64,000 nucleotides of DNA from Hyphomicrobiales bacterium (GTDB taxonomy: Bacteria; Pseudomonadota; Alphaproteobacteria; Rhizobiales; Rhizobiaceae), in NCBI GenBank assembly GCA_900473795.1, contig UCMT01000013.1:1-64000 (forward strand), in the 5' to 3' direction. Positions 19,442 through 29,313 of the stretch are shown one piece after another (the first letter of the stretch is position 1; each line of letters starts with the position of its first letter). A program made the translations under genes and the position numbers. The notes below the pieces were generated by a model. That model was given only the letters and a program-made list of their open reading frames with translations. It did not search any database and had not been told where the DNA came from.

Positions 19442-19470
19442 GTTTTAAAAAAGCTGACTGCTTTCGTCAA
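19442..19470 (-). promoter_or_regulatory. suf operon promoter
   Basis: On the minus strand TTGACG (19470-19465) and TAAAAC (19447-19442) are 17 bases apart. The start site would be near 19434, within the Irr-like box. The leader to the first gene would be about 135 bases. Confidence 0.65.
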
Positions 19471-19526
19471 GACTGCTGAGGCCCCGGAACGTGTTTTTTA
19501 GTGCCATAAACATGCCCGGAGAGCCA

Positions 19527-20204
19527 ATGCCCGAAATCATCTTCAACGGACCGGCCGGTCGCCTCGAAGGCCGTTACCAGCCGTCCAAGCAGAAGAACGC
19601 CCCGATCGCCATCGTCCTGCACCCGCATCCGCAATTCGGCGGGACGATGAACAACCAGATCGTCTACCAGCTGTTCTACATGTTCCAGAAGCGCGGTTTC
19701 ACCACACTGCGCTTCAATTTCCGTTCGATCGGCCGCAGCCAGGGCGAATTCGACCACGGCGCCGGCGAACTGTCCGATGCAGCCTCCGCACTCGACTGGG
19801 TGCAGAGCATGCACCCGGATTCGAAGAGCTGTTGGGTCGCCGGCTATTCCTTCGGGGCCTGGATCGGCATGCAGCTTCTGATGCGCCGGCCGGAGATCGA
19901 AGGCTTCATGTCGATCGCGCCGCAGCCCAATACCTACGACTTTTCGTTCCTCGCACCCTGCCCGTCCTCCGGCCTGATCATCAATGGCGATCTCGACAAG
20001 GTGGCGCCGGAAAAGGACGTCAACAACCTGGTCGACAAGCTGAAGGCGCAAAAGGGTATCCTGATCACCCACAGGACCGTGCCGGGCGCGAACCACTTCT
20101 TCAACGGCCAGGTCGATACGCTGATGGCCGAATGCGAGGATTATCTCGACCGGCGGCTGAACGGCGAATTGACGCCGGAGCCGGCGGCCAAGCGCATCCG
20201 CTGA
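19527..20204 (+). CDS. Alpha/beta hydrolase
   Basis: A 225-residue cytosolic hydrolase of the dienelactone hydrolase-like type often found as a conserved single gene in alphaproteobacteria. Visible features are LHPHPQFGGTMNN after the first strand, the nucleophile elbow GYSFGAW, GDLDKVAPE before the acid, and the catalytic histidine in PGANHFFNG. Substrate unknown. The ATG at 19527 follows GGAGAG. It is divergent from the suf operon and ends in a shared bidirectional terminator. Confidence 0.9.
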   Translation: MPEIIFNGPAGRLEGRYQPSKQKNAPIAIVLHPHPQFGGTMNNQIVYQLFYMFQKRGFTTLRFNFRSIGRSQGEFDHGAGELSDAASALDWVQSMHPDSKSCWVAGYSFGAWIGMQLLMRRPEIEGFMSIAPQPNTYDFSFLAPCPSSGLIINGDLDKVAPEKDVNNLVDKLKAQKGILITHRTVPGANHFFNGQVDTLMAECEDYLDRRLNGELTPEPAAKRIR

Positions 20205-20224
20205 AATATATCGAAATCAAAGCG

Positions 20225-20252
20225 AAAAGGCCGGGAAATTTCCCGGCCTTTT
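20225..20252. terminator. Bidirectional intrinsic terminator
   Basis: A perfect 28-base palindrome with arms AAAAGGCCGGGAAA/TTTCCCGGCCTTTT gives a GC stem flanked by A and T runs, so it works for both the rightward hydrolase gene and the leftward GGDEF gene. Confidence 0.9.
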
Positions 20253-20256
20253 CATA

Positions 20257-21447
20257 TCACGCCTGCGCCTGCCACTGTTCAAAGTCGATTGCCGCGTCGT
20301 GGCGCGTCCGGTTGACACGATTGCGGCCGCTTTTCTTGGCGTCATAGAGAGCGCCGTCCGCCTTGTTGATGGCATCCGCAATGATCTCGCCGTCCGACAG
20401 CGCGGCGACGCCGAAACTCGACGTCAGGCGGACCGCGTCCGGCAGGCCGGGAAATGCCATCGACGAGAAAGTGTTGCGCAGACCCTGGGCGAAAAGATCG
20501 CCGGTCGTTTCTCCGGTCGATGTCAGGAAGACGGCAAACTCTTCACCGCCGAAGCGGGCACAGATCGCCCCGGGAGGAGCATGCTCCCGCAGCATGCGTG
20601 CGAAGGATATGATGACCTCGTCGCCCGCAGCGTGCCCGTAGGTGTCGTTCACGGCCTTGAAATGATCGAGGTCACACAGGATGACGCAATGCGGATAGGC
20701 AGACAGCGGACGGCCAAGGATCTGGGCGACCCTCTCGTTGAAACCGCGCCGGTTGAAAAGCCCTGACAAGGGGTCGATCTCGGAACTGGCCTTGGCGTCA
20801 TCCATGATATCGACGACGATGACGGCCAGCAGCGTCAGCCCTGTCGCTATGACGAGCACGGCGCCGAGGCTCTGCGACACCAGCGCGTAGGTGCTGGCAA
20901 GATAGGCCTGGGCGTCTTTACCGGCACCAAACGACACGGCGAAATAGGCTTTGCTGACGAAATGCGCAGCCGTCAGCGACAACAGCCCCATCAATGTGAG
21001 ATCCGCCGTCTCGCGGCGCCCGGAACGATAGACTGCGGCGGCACAGATCAACTCGGCAACGGCGAAAGGCAACTGGTAACCCAGCGAATGCAGAACCGTG
21101 CTGCGTGGCAGATCGTAGATCAGCAGATTGAGGGTGAGCGATGCACCGACGATCGAGGCTGTCGCCATCACGTTGAGCGGAACGGCATAGAGGCGGCCAA
21201 GGCCGAGGCGAATCATGAAAATCGCGCCGAACAGTGAGGAGAAGGCGCCGAAGCTTGCAAGGCGATCGACATCGGCATAGCGGATAATGACCTCGAAGAT
21301 GGCCGAGAGGGACGCGACGGCGAAGGCGGCGGCGAACCAGCGCCCGGCAGCCGGAATGCGGCTGCGCTTCGATATGATTAGAAAGAAAACGCAAAAAAGC
21401 TGCGCTATCAGGAAGTTGACCGTCAGGAGGAAAAGCGCGCCGTTCAT
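20257..21447 (-). CDS. Membrane-bound GGDEF diguanylate cyclase
   Basis: A 396-residue inner-membrane protein. The first about 215 residues form six or seven hydrophobic helices of a 7TM-like sensor, followed by a GGDEF domain with active-site motif FGGEEF, DLDHFKAVNDTYGHAAGDE and SFGVAAL. It should make cyclic di-GMP from two GTP. The position of the inhibitory RxxD site just before the GGEEF motif reads PGAI, so product feedback by that site is probably lost. The ATG at 21447 is chosen; ATG 21507 would add 20 residues. No EAL domain is present. Confidence 0.92.
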   Translation of the reverse strand: MNGALFLLTVNFLIAQLFCVFFLIISKRSRIPAAGRWFAAAFAVASLSAIFEVIIRYADVDRLASFGAFSSLFGAIFMIRLGLGRLYAVPLNVMATASIVGASLTLNLLIYDLPRSTVLHSLGYQLPFAVAELICAAAVYRSGRRETADLTLMGLLSLTAAHFVSKAYFAVSFGAGKDAQAYLASTYALVSQSLGAVLVIATGLTLLAVIVVDIMDDAKASSEIDPLSGLFNRRGFNERVAQILGRPLSAYPHCVILCDLDHFKAVNDTYGHAAGDEVIISFARMLREHAPPGAICARFGGEEFAVFLTSTGETTGDLFAQGLRNTFSSMAFPGLPDAVRLTSSFGVAALSDGEIIADAINKADGALYDAKKSGRNRVNRTRHDAAIDFEQWQAQA

Positions 21448-21571
21448 CGATACGTCCGTTTCGGGCACGCCCGTCGCATACCCTGGCGTCTGCCCGCCAT
21501 GTTTCATCCGTTGCTGAAATTCCGGCACGACAGCTACGCGCAAAGGCTATCCGTTTCCGGCAAAGGAAACA

Positions 21572-22717
21572 TTAATCGGGGCGGAAAAGCCCTGATTTTT
21601 CGGGCATGCTGAGGATGCCGCCGGAGACCGCAGCGGCGACGCCTGTCGTGCCCGGGAAGGTCAGAGGCAAGTTCCGCAGAGAGCGAACAGCGAGATAGGC
21701 CCAGGCTTCCGCCTCCATGGCGTCCCCGTCGAAACCGGCCTCCTCCGCGGCGATGACCGTGGCGTTCTGTACCCGGGCAAGGTCTAGGAGATCCTGCATG
21801 ATGACACGGTTCAACCGCCCGCCGCCGCAGACGATGTAGAGCGCCGGTGGTTCGGGAAGATGTTTTGCCGATTTCAGAATGGCGGCGGCCGTGACATGGG
21901 CAAGCGTGCGCGCACCATCCGCCAGCCCTGCCTCGCCCTTGTGCGGCGGCAGGAAATCATTGCGATCCAGCGACCGGCGCTGGTTGGAGGAAAAGAAGGA
22001 ACTGCCGAGATAGCGATCGGCCAAGCTCGGCAGCACCTGCCCGCCGCTGGCGATTTCGCCGCCATGGTCGTAAGCGGCGCCCGTATGCATCTCGACCCAC
22101 TGGTCGATCAGCGTATTTCCCGGCCCGCTGTCATAGGCGGCGGTCGCACCGTTCCTGCCGACGAAGGTAAGATTGGAGATGCCGCCGATATTGACGAAAA
22201 CCGTTGGCAAAGCCTGGCCTGCGCTTGCAGAGAGTGCGGCATGGTAGACGGGAATGAGCGGCGCGCCCTGCCCGCCGTGAACCATGTCGTTGGCACGCAT
22301 GTCGTAGACGACCGGAATGCCGGTCGCCTGCGCAAGAAGTGCGCCGTCGCCGAGCTGGACCGTAAGCGCCTCATCCGGACGATGGAGAACGGTCTGCCCG
22401 TGAAAACCGATCACATCGATCTCGCCGGGCGACAGATCATGCCGATACAGAAAATCGCTTACCGCTACGGCATGCCGTAACGTCAGGTTTCGCTCTACGG
22501 CACCAAGGTCGCCCGGTCGCGCCGTCCTGTCGGTCAAATCCCGTGCGTCGACCAGGGCCTGCTTCAGCCGGTCGCGGAAAGGCGTCTCATACGGGATGCC
22601 CATGGACGGTCCGCGTTCGACGACGTTTTCGCCGTCGGTGCGAAGGAGTGCGATGTCGATGCCATCCATGCTCGTGCCGCTCATCAGGCCGATCGCCGTT
22701 CTTATGGTCTTCGTCAT
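21572..22717 (-). CDS. anmK: Anhydro-N-acetylmuramic acid kinase
   Basis: A 381-residue cytosolic kinase that opens and phosphorylates 1,6-anhydroMurNAc during cell-wall recycling. The N-terminal [15 protein letters not shown] motif is diagnostic, with [25 protein letters not shown] and CGGGRLN following in family order. The ATG at 22717 follows TTTGGAA; 22 upstream codons in frame have no ribosome site. It is divergent from tyrS. This gene order (anmK/tyrS divergent) is common in Rhizobiaceae. Confidence 0.96.
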   Translation of the reverse strand: MTKTIRTAIGLMSGTSMDGIDIALLRTDGENVVERGPSMGIPYETPFRDRLKQALVDARDLTDRTARPGDLGAVERNLTLRHAVAVSDFLYRHDLSPGEIDVIGFHGQTVLHRPDEALTVQLGDGALLAQATGIPVVYDMRANDMVHGGQGAPLIPVYHAALSASAGQALPTVFVNIGGISNLTFVGRNGATAAYDSGPGNTLIDQWVEMHTGAAYDHGGEIASGGQVLPSLADRYLGSSFFSSNQRRSLDRNDFLPPHKGEAGLADGARTLAHVTAAAILKSAKHLPEPPALYIVCGGGRLNRVIMQDLLDLARVQNATVIAAEEAGFDGDAMEAEAWAYLAVRSLRNLPLTFPGTTGVAAAVSGGILSMPEKSGLFRPD

Positions 22718-22851
22718 CAGCGTTCCAAACTCGCAGGCCTCGGCACAAACATTCCCGACGCAGACAGGTGCACTTTTCAACAAACAGTGCTAAACGCCGC
22801 GCACATATCCAACAAGCGTTAATCCAAACAGCCCACCGAAAGAGACAGGTC

Positions 22852-24105
22852 ATGTCCGAGTTCAAGTCCGATTTCCTTCACACACTCCAAGAACGCGGTT
22901 TCATCCACCAGACGTCCGACGACGCTGGTCTGGATGCGCTGTTCAGCAAGGAAATCGTGACGGCGTATATCGGGTTCGATCCGACAGCGCCCAGCCTGCA
23001 TGCCGGGGGTCTCATCCAGATCATGATGCTGCACTGGCTGCAGGCGACCGGCCACCGGCCAATCTCGCTGATGGGCGGCGGCACCGGCATGGTCGGTGAC
23101 CCGTCCTTCAAGGACGAGGCACGGCAGCTGATGACGCCGGAAACGATTGTCTCCAACATCGCCAGCATCAAAACGGTGTTCTCCAACTACCTGATCTACG
23201 GCGAAGGGCCCAAGGATGCCCGGATGATCAACAATGCCGACTGGTTGCTCGGCATCAACTATCTCGAATTCCTGCGCGATGTCGGCCGTCATTTCTCGGT
23301 CAACCGCATGCTTGCTTTCGACAGCGTCAAGATGAGGCTCGACCGCGAACAGTCGCTGTCTTTCCTGGAATTCAACTACATGATCCTGCAGGCCTACGAC
23401 TTCGTCGAGCTCTACAAGCGTACTGGCTGCCGCTTGCAGATGGGTGGGTCCGACCAGTGGGGCAACATCGTCAACGGCATCGATCTCGGCCACCGCATGG
23501 GCACGCCGCAGCTCTATGCCCTGACCTCGCCGCTGCTCACCACCTCTTCTGGTGCCAAAATGGGCAAGTCCGTGAATGGCGCGATCTGGCTCAACCCGGA
23601 TATGCTGTCGGCCTACGACTTCTGGCAATACTGGCGCAACACGGAGGATGCCGACGTGTCGCGCTTCCTCAAGCTCTACACGACACTGCCGATGAGCGAG
23701 ATCGCCCGCCTGTCGCAACTCGGCGGCGCGGAAATCAACGAAGTCAAGAAGATCCTCGCGACCGAGATCACGGCGATGCTGCATGGCCGCGCTGCCGCCG
23801 AGGAAGCCGCGGAAACCGCGCGCAAGACCTTCGAGGAAGGCGCGCTTGCCGAAAACCTGCCGTCGATCGACGTGCCGGCGGCGGAGCTCGAGGCCGGCGT
23901 CGGCGTTCTTTCGCTGTTCGTCCGTGCCGGTCTGGCGGAATCCAACGGCAAGGTCCGGCAGTTCCTGAAAGACGGCGCAGTCCGCGTCAACGACAAGGTG
24001 ATCAGCGACGACCGGCAGGTGATCGGCACGGGCGAGATCACCGCCGAAAACGTCATCAAGCTGTCGCTCGGCAAGAAGAAGCATATTCTCGTGCGGCCCG
24101 CCTAA
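22852..24105 (+). CDS. tyrS: Tyrosyl-tRNA synthetase
   Basis: A 417-residue class I aminoacyl-tRNA synthetase. The HIGH-type motif is SLHAGGL, the tyrosine pocket block includes [24 protein letters not shown] (described in parts), and the KMSKS-type loop reads KMGKS. A C-terminal S4 RNA-binding domain begins near residue 350 ([14 protein letters not shown]). The ATG has AGGT upstream; a long frame upstream of it has no ribosome site. An intrinsic terminator follows. Confidence 0.97.
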   Translation: MSEFKSDFLHTLQERGFIHQTSDDAGLDALFSKEIVTAYIGFDPTAPSLHAGGLIQIMMLHWLQATGHRPISLMGGGTGMVGDPSFKDEARQLMTPETIVSNIASIKTVFSNYLIYGEGPKDARMINNADWLLGINYLEFLRDVGRHFSVNRMLAFDSVKMRLDREQSLSFLEFNYMILQAYDFVELYKRTGCRLQMGGSDQWGNIVNGIDLGHRMGTPQLYALTSPLLTTSSGAKMGKSVNGAIWLNPDMLSAYDFWQYWRNTEDADVSRFLKLYTTLPMSEIARLSQLGGAEINEVKKILATEITAMLHGRAAAEEAAETARKTFEEGALAENLPSIDVPAAELEAGVGVLSLFVRAGLAESNGKVRQFLKDGAVRVNDKVISDDRQVIGTGEITAENVIKLSLGKKKHILVRPA

Positions 24106-24133
24106 TCGGCGGCAACGTCGTGCAATCACTGAG

Positions 24134-24161
24134 AAACCGGCGGCGATCCCGCCGGTTTTTT
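24134..24161 (+). terminator. Intrinsic terminator of tyrS
   Basis: AAACCGGCGG/CCGCCGGTTT stem with loop CGATC and a run of T residues. It lies 28 bases after the tyrS stop and just before the convergent gene ends. Confidence 0.9.
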
Positions 24162-27100
24162 ATTGGAATTCGAAAATGCTGCGGAATACACCGGGCGCAA
24201 TGATCGACAATGGGTTGATCGTCAGGTTCGGTTTTACGAACGGTCCCGTCAGCTTGAAGGTGATTCCGAGCAGGCCGCGGTCGCGGCCGTTGCCGAGAAG
24301 CACGCCGATCAGCGGCAGTTCGCCGAACAACCGGTTCAGTCCGTAAGCCGGCATGAACGTGCCGGTCATGTCCATATTGCCGTTCTTGTCGCGCACCGTC
24401 CCCTGGAAGGTCGCGCCGATATCATTGCCACGCACAACCCCGCCGTCGACCGCGATCAGCCCGTCGTCGAGCATCACATTTGCGAAACCCCGTTCGAAAC
24501 GCGCCGAACTGACGTCGATGTCCCTTTTCACCGCCTGGTTCAGGCTTCGGCCATCGGCGCCGGTTGGCGTCGAAACGATCGATTGCAGCCGAGCTTCGTT
24601 GACAAGCGAAAACTTGCGGATATCGACAATTCCCCGCCAGGAACTGGCGCCCCTGTCGCGCAGCTTCACGTTCAACAGGCCGCCGCGCATGTTGCTGTAG
24701 ATATTTGCGAACCGGGCCAGCGATCCGGCGTCGCCACTGGTCAGCTCCAAAATATTGTCCGGGCCGTTTTGCGTGAGCCTGGCCACGATCGCCTGGCCGC
24801 TATCGGTGACCGCGGAGAGGTTGACGGCATCGATCTGCTTGCCCCGTGCGACGTAGTTCAGATTGAGGTTCGACAAGATCTCGGAATGGAATCCGATCAC
24901 CTGCCGCAGGTTCGCGTCCAAGGAGATTCGCGTGGAATCCATCTTGTCGCTGCCGGAAGACGTGCGCAGACGTTCGATCACCGGTCGGATATCGGCGGCG
25001 TTGCCGTTGACGTTGACTGCAAAGCCATTCTTCTGGCGCTTGACGCTGACTGCATAATTGTCGTCCTGAGCCAGCCGCACCGACGAAAACTGGCCGGAGA
25101 TCAGCCCCGATTTGTCGATCACCAGCTTGCCATCCGCGCCGAAACTACCGCCATCGAGCTTCAGGTTGTCGATCTGCGTGACGCTGTCGGTGGTCGAAGC
25201 CGAAAACGTCGCCTTTGCCGCAATCCCCGGTCCCTTTGACCAGCCGATCCAGGGCAGCGAAATCGACGCGTTGCCGAAGTCGGCCGAAACCGTGTGGCGA
25301 TCGTTTTCGTCAATCAGGATGTCCAGCGACACAGGTCCACTGATGATCTGCGCCAGGCCGGGAGCCAGCCTGGCGAGCATCCCCTCCCGAAGCGTCCCGG
25401 AAATCTCGCGTTTTCTCGTTACGGTACTGCCCGCGCCAACAGGTTCGACCAGCGAAATATCCATCGGCCCACCATCGATGTCGGCTTTTGCCTCCAACAC
25501 CGCCTGCTGCGGATCGATCCTGAGCGTCCCCTGGATGTTGGAGATCGCACGCCCGGATATCGGCTTGTGGACGGTCACGCCGTCGAGCAGCATCTGCGCC
25601 TGCCATTGCGGCTCCGGTGGGTTTTGTGCTCGCACAAGCCCAAATCGCGCGCCGACCTGCGCCGTCATGTCACCTGAAAAATCCTCGGGCTTGAACGGCG
25701 TTCGCTGCAGGGCGGCAACGGGCCGGTAACTGACGAGTTCCGCGATCGCATCCGCCTGCCCGCCGGCGTCGAGCTTCATTTCGGCGATCAGCGGCTTTTC
25801 ATAGGTGTTCGGGATGACGAAATTGCCGCCCTTCAGGGTTACCGAGCGGCCGGATGGGAAATAGGCGGTTCCCCGGTCAATCAGCACGTCAAGATGTTCG
25901 CCCTTCAGCGTGAATGCTCCGGCCGCGTCGCGCAGCGGCGGGATGTCGCCGGCGATGTTTACGCGGGCGTCCGTGATATCGAAGCGGACGTTGAGTTCAT
26001 CGCCTTTCAGATCGATCGGCCCGACAGTGCGGGTAACGCGGCCCATCGGCAGGAAGATTTCGATCCTGCCGTCGGTGACGGTTCCGCCGTAGATATTGTT
26101 GACGACCCAGCGACGCGCGTTCTTTCCGACCCACCAGGGCCAGAGCTGCTTGACCGCGGCCGACTGCAACTTGTCCGTGACGAGGGCAAAGCTGACCTGC
26201 GGCGACATTTCGCCGAAGGTCATGGCAAGTGACCCGGCCGCCGCGCCGAGCCTGCTCGATACCGCCAGTTCGTCGAAGATAAGCTCATGGCTCTCGGACA
26301 GAAACCGCCCTTGCGCCTTGGCGTCGAAGATCAGCGGTGGTTCATCGACATCGACAGGCGCGGAACTCGCAGACTGCAACAGAAGATCGAGTGAAAAGCC
26401 CTTCTTGCCCGCCGGCGCGGCGTGATCGAGATCGGCGATCGCACCAGTAAAGGGAAAGGCCGAGCGACCAACCCGTACGATGGACGGCAGAATTTCGATC
26501 CTGCCGCGGGAAAAGTCATAGGTGACGTTCAGCTCGGATTGTTTCAGCTCCGAGGTGAAACCGCCGGCGTCGAACGCCCCCGCGCTGGTTCGGGCTCTCA
26601 GTTCAAGCGTCGGCGTCGCACCATCGGCAGCGCGCGTCGCGGTAATGCTCAGATCGGCTCCGCTCTTGATGCCGAAGGCGGGTTCCGTTGCAGTCTCATC
26701 CCGATGCAGAAGCGCCGAGAGCGGCAGTCCGTTCACTGCGCCATCAAGGTTCGCAATGCGATCGCCCTGCCGGCTCGCGCGCAGATGCAGTTCAGCGGCG
26801 TCACCAGCCACCGAGAAGGCCCCGTCGATCTGCATCGAGCCGTCACTGCTGCGCTTGAAATCAACGGCATCCACGACCACCGGGACAACGCGGTTACGTG
26901 GCCCTAAAAAAGACAGCTGTAGATCTGCGATCCTGACGGATTCGGTATTGCTGCGGCTGATCAGTTGCGCGATGCCGTCCATCTGGTTGAAAACGAATTC
27001 CAGTCCGCTGGCGACATCGGCAACGCGTATTGTCGTCAGATCGATCGGTTTTCCCTGTGGCAGCAAGGAGGGATCGAGCATCGCTCCCTCTGCCTCCAGC

Positions 27101-27552
27101 CTCGACACGGCAATCCGCCCGCTTAAAAGCGCCATCGGATTGAGCTCGATAAAGACGGAATTGGTGGTCACCAGCCGCTTGCTGGAGGCATTTTCGACCA
27201 GCGCGACATCCTGCGCCTTGAGCGCGAGGCCGCCGTTCGATGTCAAGCGCAACACCGTGCTGCCGACCTCGGCATGATAGCCGTCGCCGATCGCCGCGTT
27301 CAGCGCCGTCTGCGCTCGCGCATTGAGCGGTCCGTCCAGCAGCCCGCCTTCTATCGTCGCCAGCAGCACTGCGCCGAGAAGAAAGGCAATTGCTGTAATG
27401 ACAGTGATTGTCGTCAACACCAGATGTGTGATGCCGCGCTTGCGCGGCGCATGCACGATGCACGGATCATGCGCCTGCGCCGACGGCAGGGAATGCAAAG
27501 CGACGATGTCTTCCTTGCGAAACGATACCCTTTCGCCGCGGATTTCACTCAT
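24160..27552 (-). CDS. YhdP/AsmA-like large membrane-anchored protein (DUF3971)
   Basis: A 1130-residue protein with a short cytosolic N-terminus, one transmembrane helix at about residues 43-66 (VLTTITVITAIAFLLGAVLL) and a very long periplasmic part of beta-rich repeats. DUF3971 is in the middle (RRWVVNNIYGGTVTDGRI, FPSGRSVTLKGGNF) and an AsmA-like C-terminal region near the end (FMPAYGLNRLFGELPLIGVLLG, in parts). This is the layout of YhdP/TamB-type bridge proteins, which carry phospholipids between the membranes in other Gram-negatives. Function here is by family. GGAGG lies upstream of the ATG. No partner genes are adjacent. Confidence 0.88.
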   Translation of the reverse strand: MSEIRGERVSFRKEDIVALHSLPSAQAHDPCIVHAPRKRGITHLVLTTITVITAIAFLLGAVLLATIEGGLLDGPLNARAQTALNAAIGDGYHAEVGSTVLRLTSNGGLALKAQDVALVENASSKRLVTTNSVFIELNPMALLSGRIAVSRLEAEGAMLDPSLLPQGKPIDLTTIRVADVASGLEFVFNQMDGIAQLISRSNTESVRIADLQLSFLGPRNRVVPVVVDAVDFKRSSDGSMQIDGAFSVAGDAAELHLRASRQGDRIANLDGAVNGLPLSALLHRDETATEPAFGIKSGADLSITATRAADGATPTLELRARTSAGAFDAGGFTSELKQSELNVTYDFSRGRIEILPSIVRVGRSAFPFTGAIADLDHAAPAGKKGFSLDLLLQSASSAPVDVDEPPLIFDAKAQGRFLSESHELIFDELAVSSRLGAAAGSLAMTFGEMSPQVSFALVTDKLQSAAVKQLWPWWVGKNARRWVVNNIYGGTVTDGRIEIFLPMGRVTRTVGPIDLKGDELNVRFDITDARVNIAGDIPPLRDAAGAFTLKGEHLDVLIDRGTAYFPSGRSVTLKGGNFVIPNTYEKPLIAEMKLDAGGQADAIAELVSYRPVAALQRTPFKPEDFSGDMTAQVGARFGLVRAQNPPEPQWQAQMLLDGVTVHKPISGRAISNIQGTLRIDPQQAVLEAKADIDGGPMDISLVEPVGAGSTVTRKREISGTLREGMLARLAPGLAQIISGPVSLDILIDENDRHTVSADFGNASISLPWIGWSKGPGIAAKATFSASTTDSVTQIDNLKLDGGSFGADGKLVIDKSGLISGQFSSVRLAQDDNYAVSVKRQKNGFAVNVNGNAADIRPVIERLRTSSGSDKMDSTRISLDANLRQVIGFHSEILSNLNLNYVARGKQIDAVNLSAVTDSGQAIVARLTQNGPDNILELTSGDAGSLARFANIYSNMRGGLLNVKLRDRGASSWRGIVDIRKFSLVNEARLQSIVSTPTGADGRSLNQAVKRDIDVSSARFERGFANVMLDDGLIAVDGGVVRGNDIGATFQGTVRDKNGNMDMTGTFMPAYGLNRLFGELPLIGVLLGNGRDRGLLGITFKLTGPFVKPNLTINPLSIIAPGVFRSIFEFQ

Positions 27553-27907
27553 CAGCGGCCTCCGGAATTGTCGAAAAGATCATCTATTGCGTTTTCCAGT
27601 CCTTGCGCTTTCGCCTTACAGCACCCAACGGCGACATTTCGCCATCAGCACCTTGGCCAACGTTGTCGTGGCTGATTCGGATTTTTCATCCGGAAATGCC
27701 ACTGGGCACCGTCTCGCCCGGGGCATTTGCGTCTGTTTCACAGTAGTTAAAGAAGAACGGCAGGGCAAACGTTGTCTGCCGCCGGACCCATTTTCGCTCT
27801 CCGATACGGATTGCGCGTTCCACTCGGCGCTGGACGCGGCGGGGTCGGATTCGATAAGCCTCTTGCGATAACCGACGCAGCACATGGCGCAGAAAAAAGG
27901 ATTATCC
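27553..27907. other. Divergent intergenic region, no gene recognised
   Basis: A 355-base gap between the YhdP-like gene and the peroxiredoxin gene. Several open frames of about 60-120 codons cross it on both strands but none has a plausible start and product. It should contain both promoters. I found no strong consensus promoter or repeat. Confidence 0.5.
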
Positions 27908-28393
27908 GTGGCGAATCTGAAAGAAGGTGCTTCAGCACCGGAATTTACGCTTCCCCGTGATGGCGGCGGCACCGTCTCGCTGGCGCAATTCAGGGGGAAA
28001 TCTGTCGTCCTGTTCTTCTATCCGAAGGACGACACCAGCGGCTGCACCGCGGAATCCATTGCCTTTACGGCGCTTGCGGGCGATTTCGCAGCCGCGGGGG
28101 CCGTGGTGATCGGCATGTCACCCGATTCGGTCAAGAAGCACGACAAGTTCGCGAAAAAATACGATCTTTCCGTCATTCTCGCGGCCGATGAAGAAAAGGC
28201 AGTCCTGAACGCCTATGGCGTCTGGGTCGAAAAAAGCATGTATGGCAGGAAATATATGGGTGTCGAGCGGACCACCGTGCTGATCGACACAAACGGTATC
28301 GTTCGGCGCGTCTGGGAAAAGGTGAAGGTTGCGGGGCATGCCGAAGAGGTGCTGGCCGCGGCCGAGAGTCTGGCGGAAAGCGGCGGAAAATGA
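27908..28393 (+). CDS. bcp: Peroxiredoxin of the Bcp/PrxQ family
   Basis: A 161-residue thiol peroxidase that reduces hydrogen peroxide and organic peroxides in the cytosol. The active-site block FFYPKDDTSGCTAE has the peroxidatic Cys46. The resolving cysteine that E. coli Bcp has five residues later is replaced (Ile51), so this is a one-cysteine or differently resolved form. The GTG at 27908 (product MANLKEGASAPEF) has AAGGA upstream and matches the family N-terminus; an ATG at 27884 would add eight residues but lacks a ribosome site. It overlaps the DUF455 gene by four bases (ATGA). Confidence 0.93.
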   Translation: MANLKEGASAPEFTLPRDGGGTVSLAQFRGKSVVLFFYPKDDTSGCTAESIAFTALAGDFAAAGAVVIGMSPDSVKKHDKFAKKYDLSVILAADEEKAVLNAYGVWVEKSMYGRKYMGVERTTVLIDTNGIVRRVWEKVKVAGHAEEVLAAAESLAESGGK

Positions 28394-29217
28394 CGGGACT
28401 GCCGGCAGTTCAGAGCCTGCGCGACGGTGCGGCGCGCGCCATCTGCGCCGCCGACCTCGACGTGAAGACGCTTCTGACGCAGGAAGTCGCGCGCCGCTGG
28501 AGTGCGCGCAGCCTGTCCTTGCGGTCGCCGCTCGATACGCAGGTTCCGGATCGTCCCGGCCGCCCGGAAAAACCGGATCTCATACCGCCGAGACAGGTGC
28601 CGAAGCGGGCACTGACGACCGAGAAGGGGCGGATCGCCCTGCTCCACGCCATTGCCCATATCGAACTCAATGCCGTCGATCTCGCGCTCGACATCGTCGC
28701 CCGGTTTGCCAGCGAGCCGGTGCCAAACTCGTTCTTCGACGGCTGGATGCGCGTGGCATTCGAGGAAGCCAAGCATTTTCGCCTGGTCCGCGACCGCTTG
28801 CGGCAGTTCGGCGCGGACTATGGCGATCTGCCCGCCCATGACGGTCTCTGGCAGGCGGCACATGACACCCGCAACGACCTCACGGCGCGTCTCGCCGTCG
28901 TACCACTGATTCTCGAGGCGCGCGGCCTCGACGTGACACCTGCCCTGCAGGCGAAGATGCGCGAAGCCGGCGACCTTGAAAGTGCGGCGGTGCTCGATGT
29001 GATCTATGAAGACGAAAAGGGCCATGTCGCCGTTGGCGCTAAATGGTTCCGCTTTCTCTGCGCCCGCCAGAAGAAAGATCCGGCCGCGGCATTTCAGGCG
29101 CTCGTGCGGGCCAATTTCCGTGGACCGCTGAAGGCACCGTTCAACGACATAGCCCGGGCGGAAGCCGGTCTGACGCCGTCGTTCTACCGTTCGATGACGG
29201 CCTCGGTGAACACCTGA
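28390..29217 (+). CDS. Ferritin-like DUF455 protein
   Basis: A 275-residue soluble protein of the DUF455 branch of the ferritin-like superfamily. Possible di-iron ligands are visible in the helices: AHIELNAVDLALD, FEEAKHF and YEDEKGHVAVG, each an E or ExxH-type element. The family is uncharacterised; a redox or hydroxylase role is guessed from the di-iron fold. Its start codon overlaps the stop of the peroxiredoxin gene (ATGA), so the two are cotranslated, which suggests a link to peroxide handling. Confidence 0.85.
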   Translation: MTGLPAVQSLRDGAARAICAADLDVKTLLTQEVARRWSARSLSLRSPLDTQVPDRPGRPEKPDLIPPRQVPKRALTTEKGRIALLHAIAHIELNAVDLALDIVARFASEPVPNSFFDGWMRVAFEEAKHFRLVRDRLRQFGADYGDLPAHDGLWQAAHDTRNDLTARLAVVPLILEARGLDVTPALQAKMREAGDLESAAVLDVIYEDEKGHVAVGAKWFRFLCARQKKDPAAAFQALVRANFRGPLKAPFNDIARAEAGLTPSFYRSMTASVNT

Positions 29218-29313
29218 CGCGGCACCGCTGCTACCTGACAAAGGCTTTATTAACCTTAACAGTATCTAATCAACCGCATCAAAACGCGCAGAATCGCACG
29301 CGGCGGGGGTGAG

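Noticed and set aside
29240-29265. A CtrA-binding site before the M23 peptidase gene
   Set aside because: TTAACCTTAAC contains two half-site-like pieces but the spacing differs from the usual TTAA-N7-TTAA.
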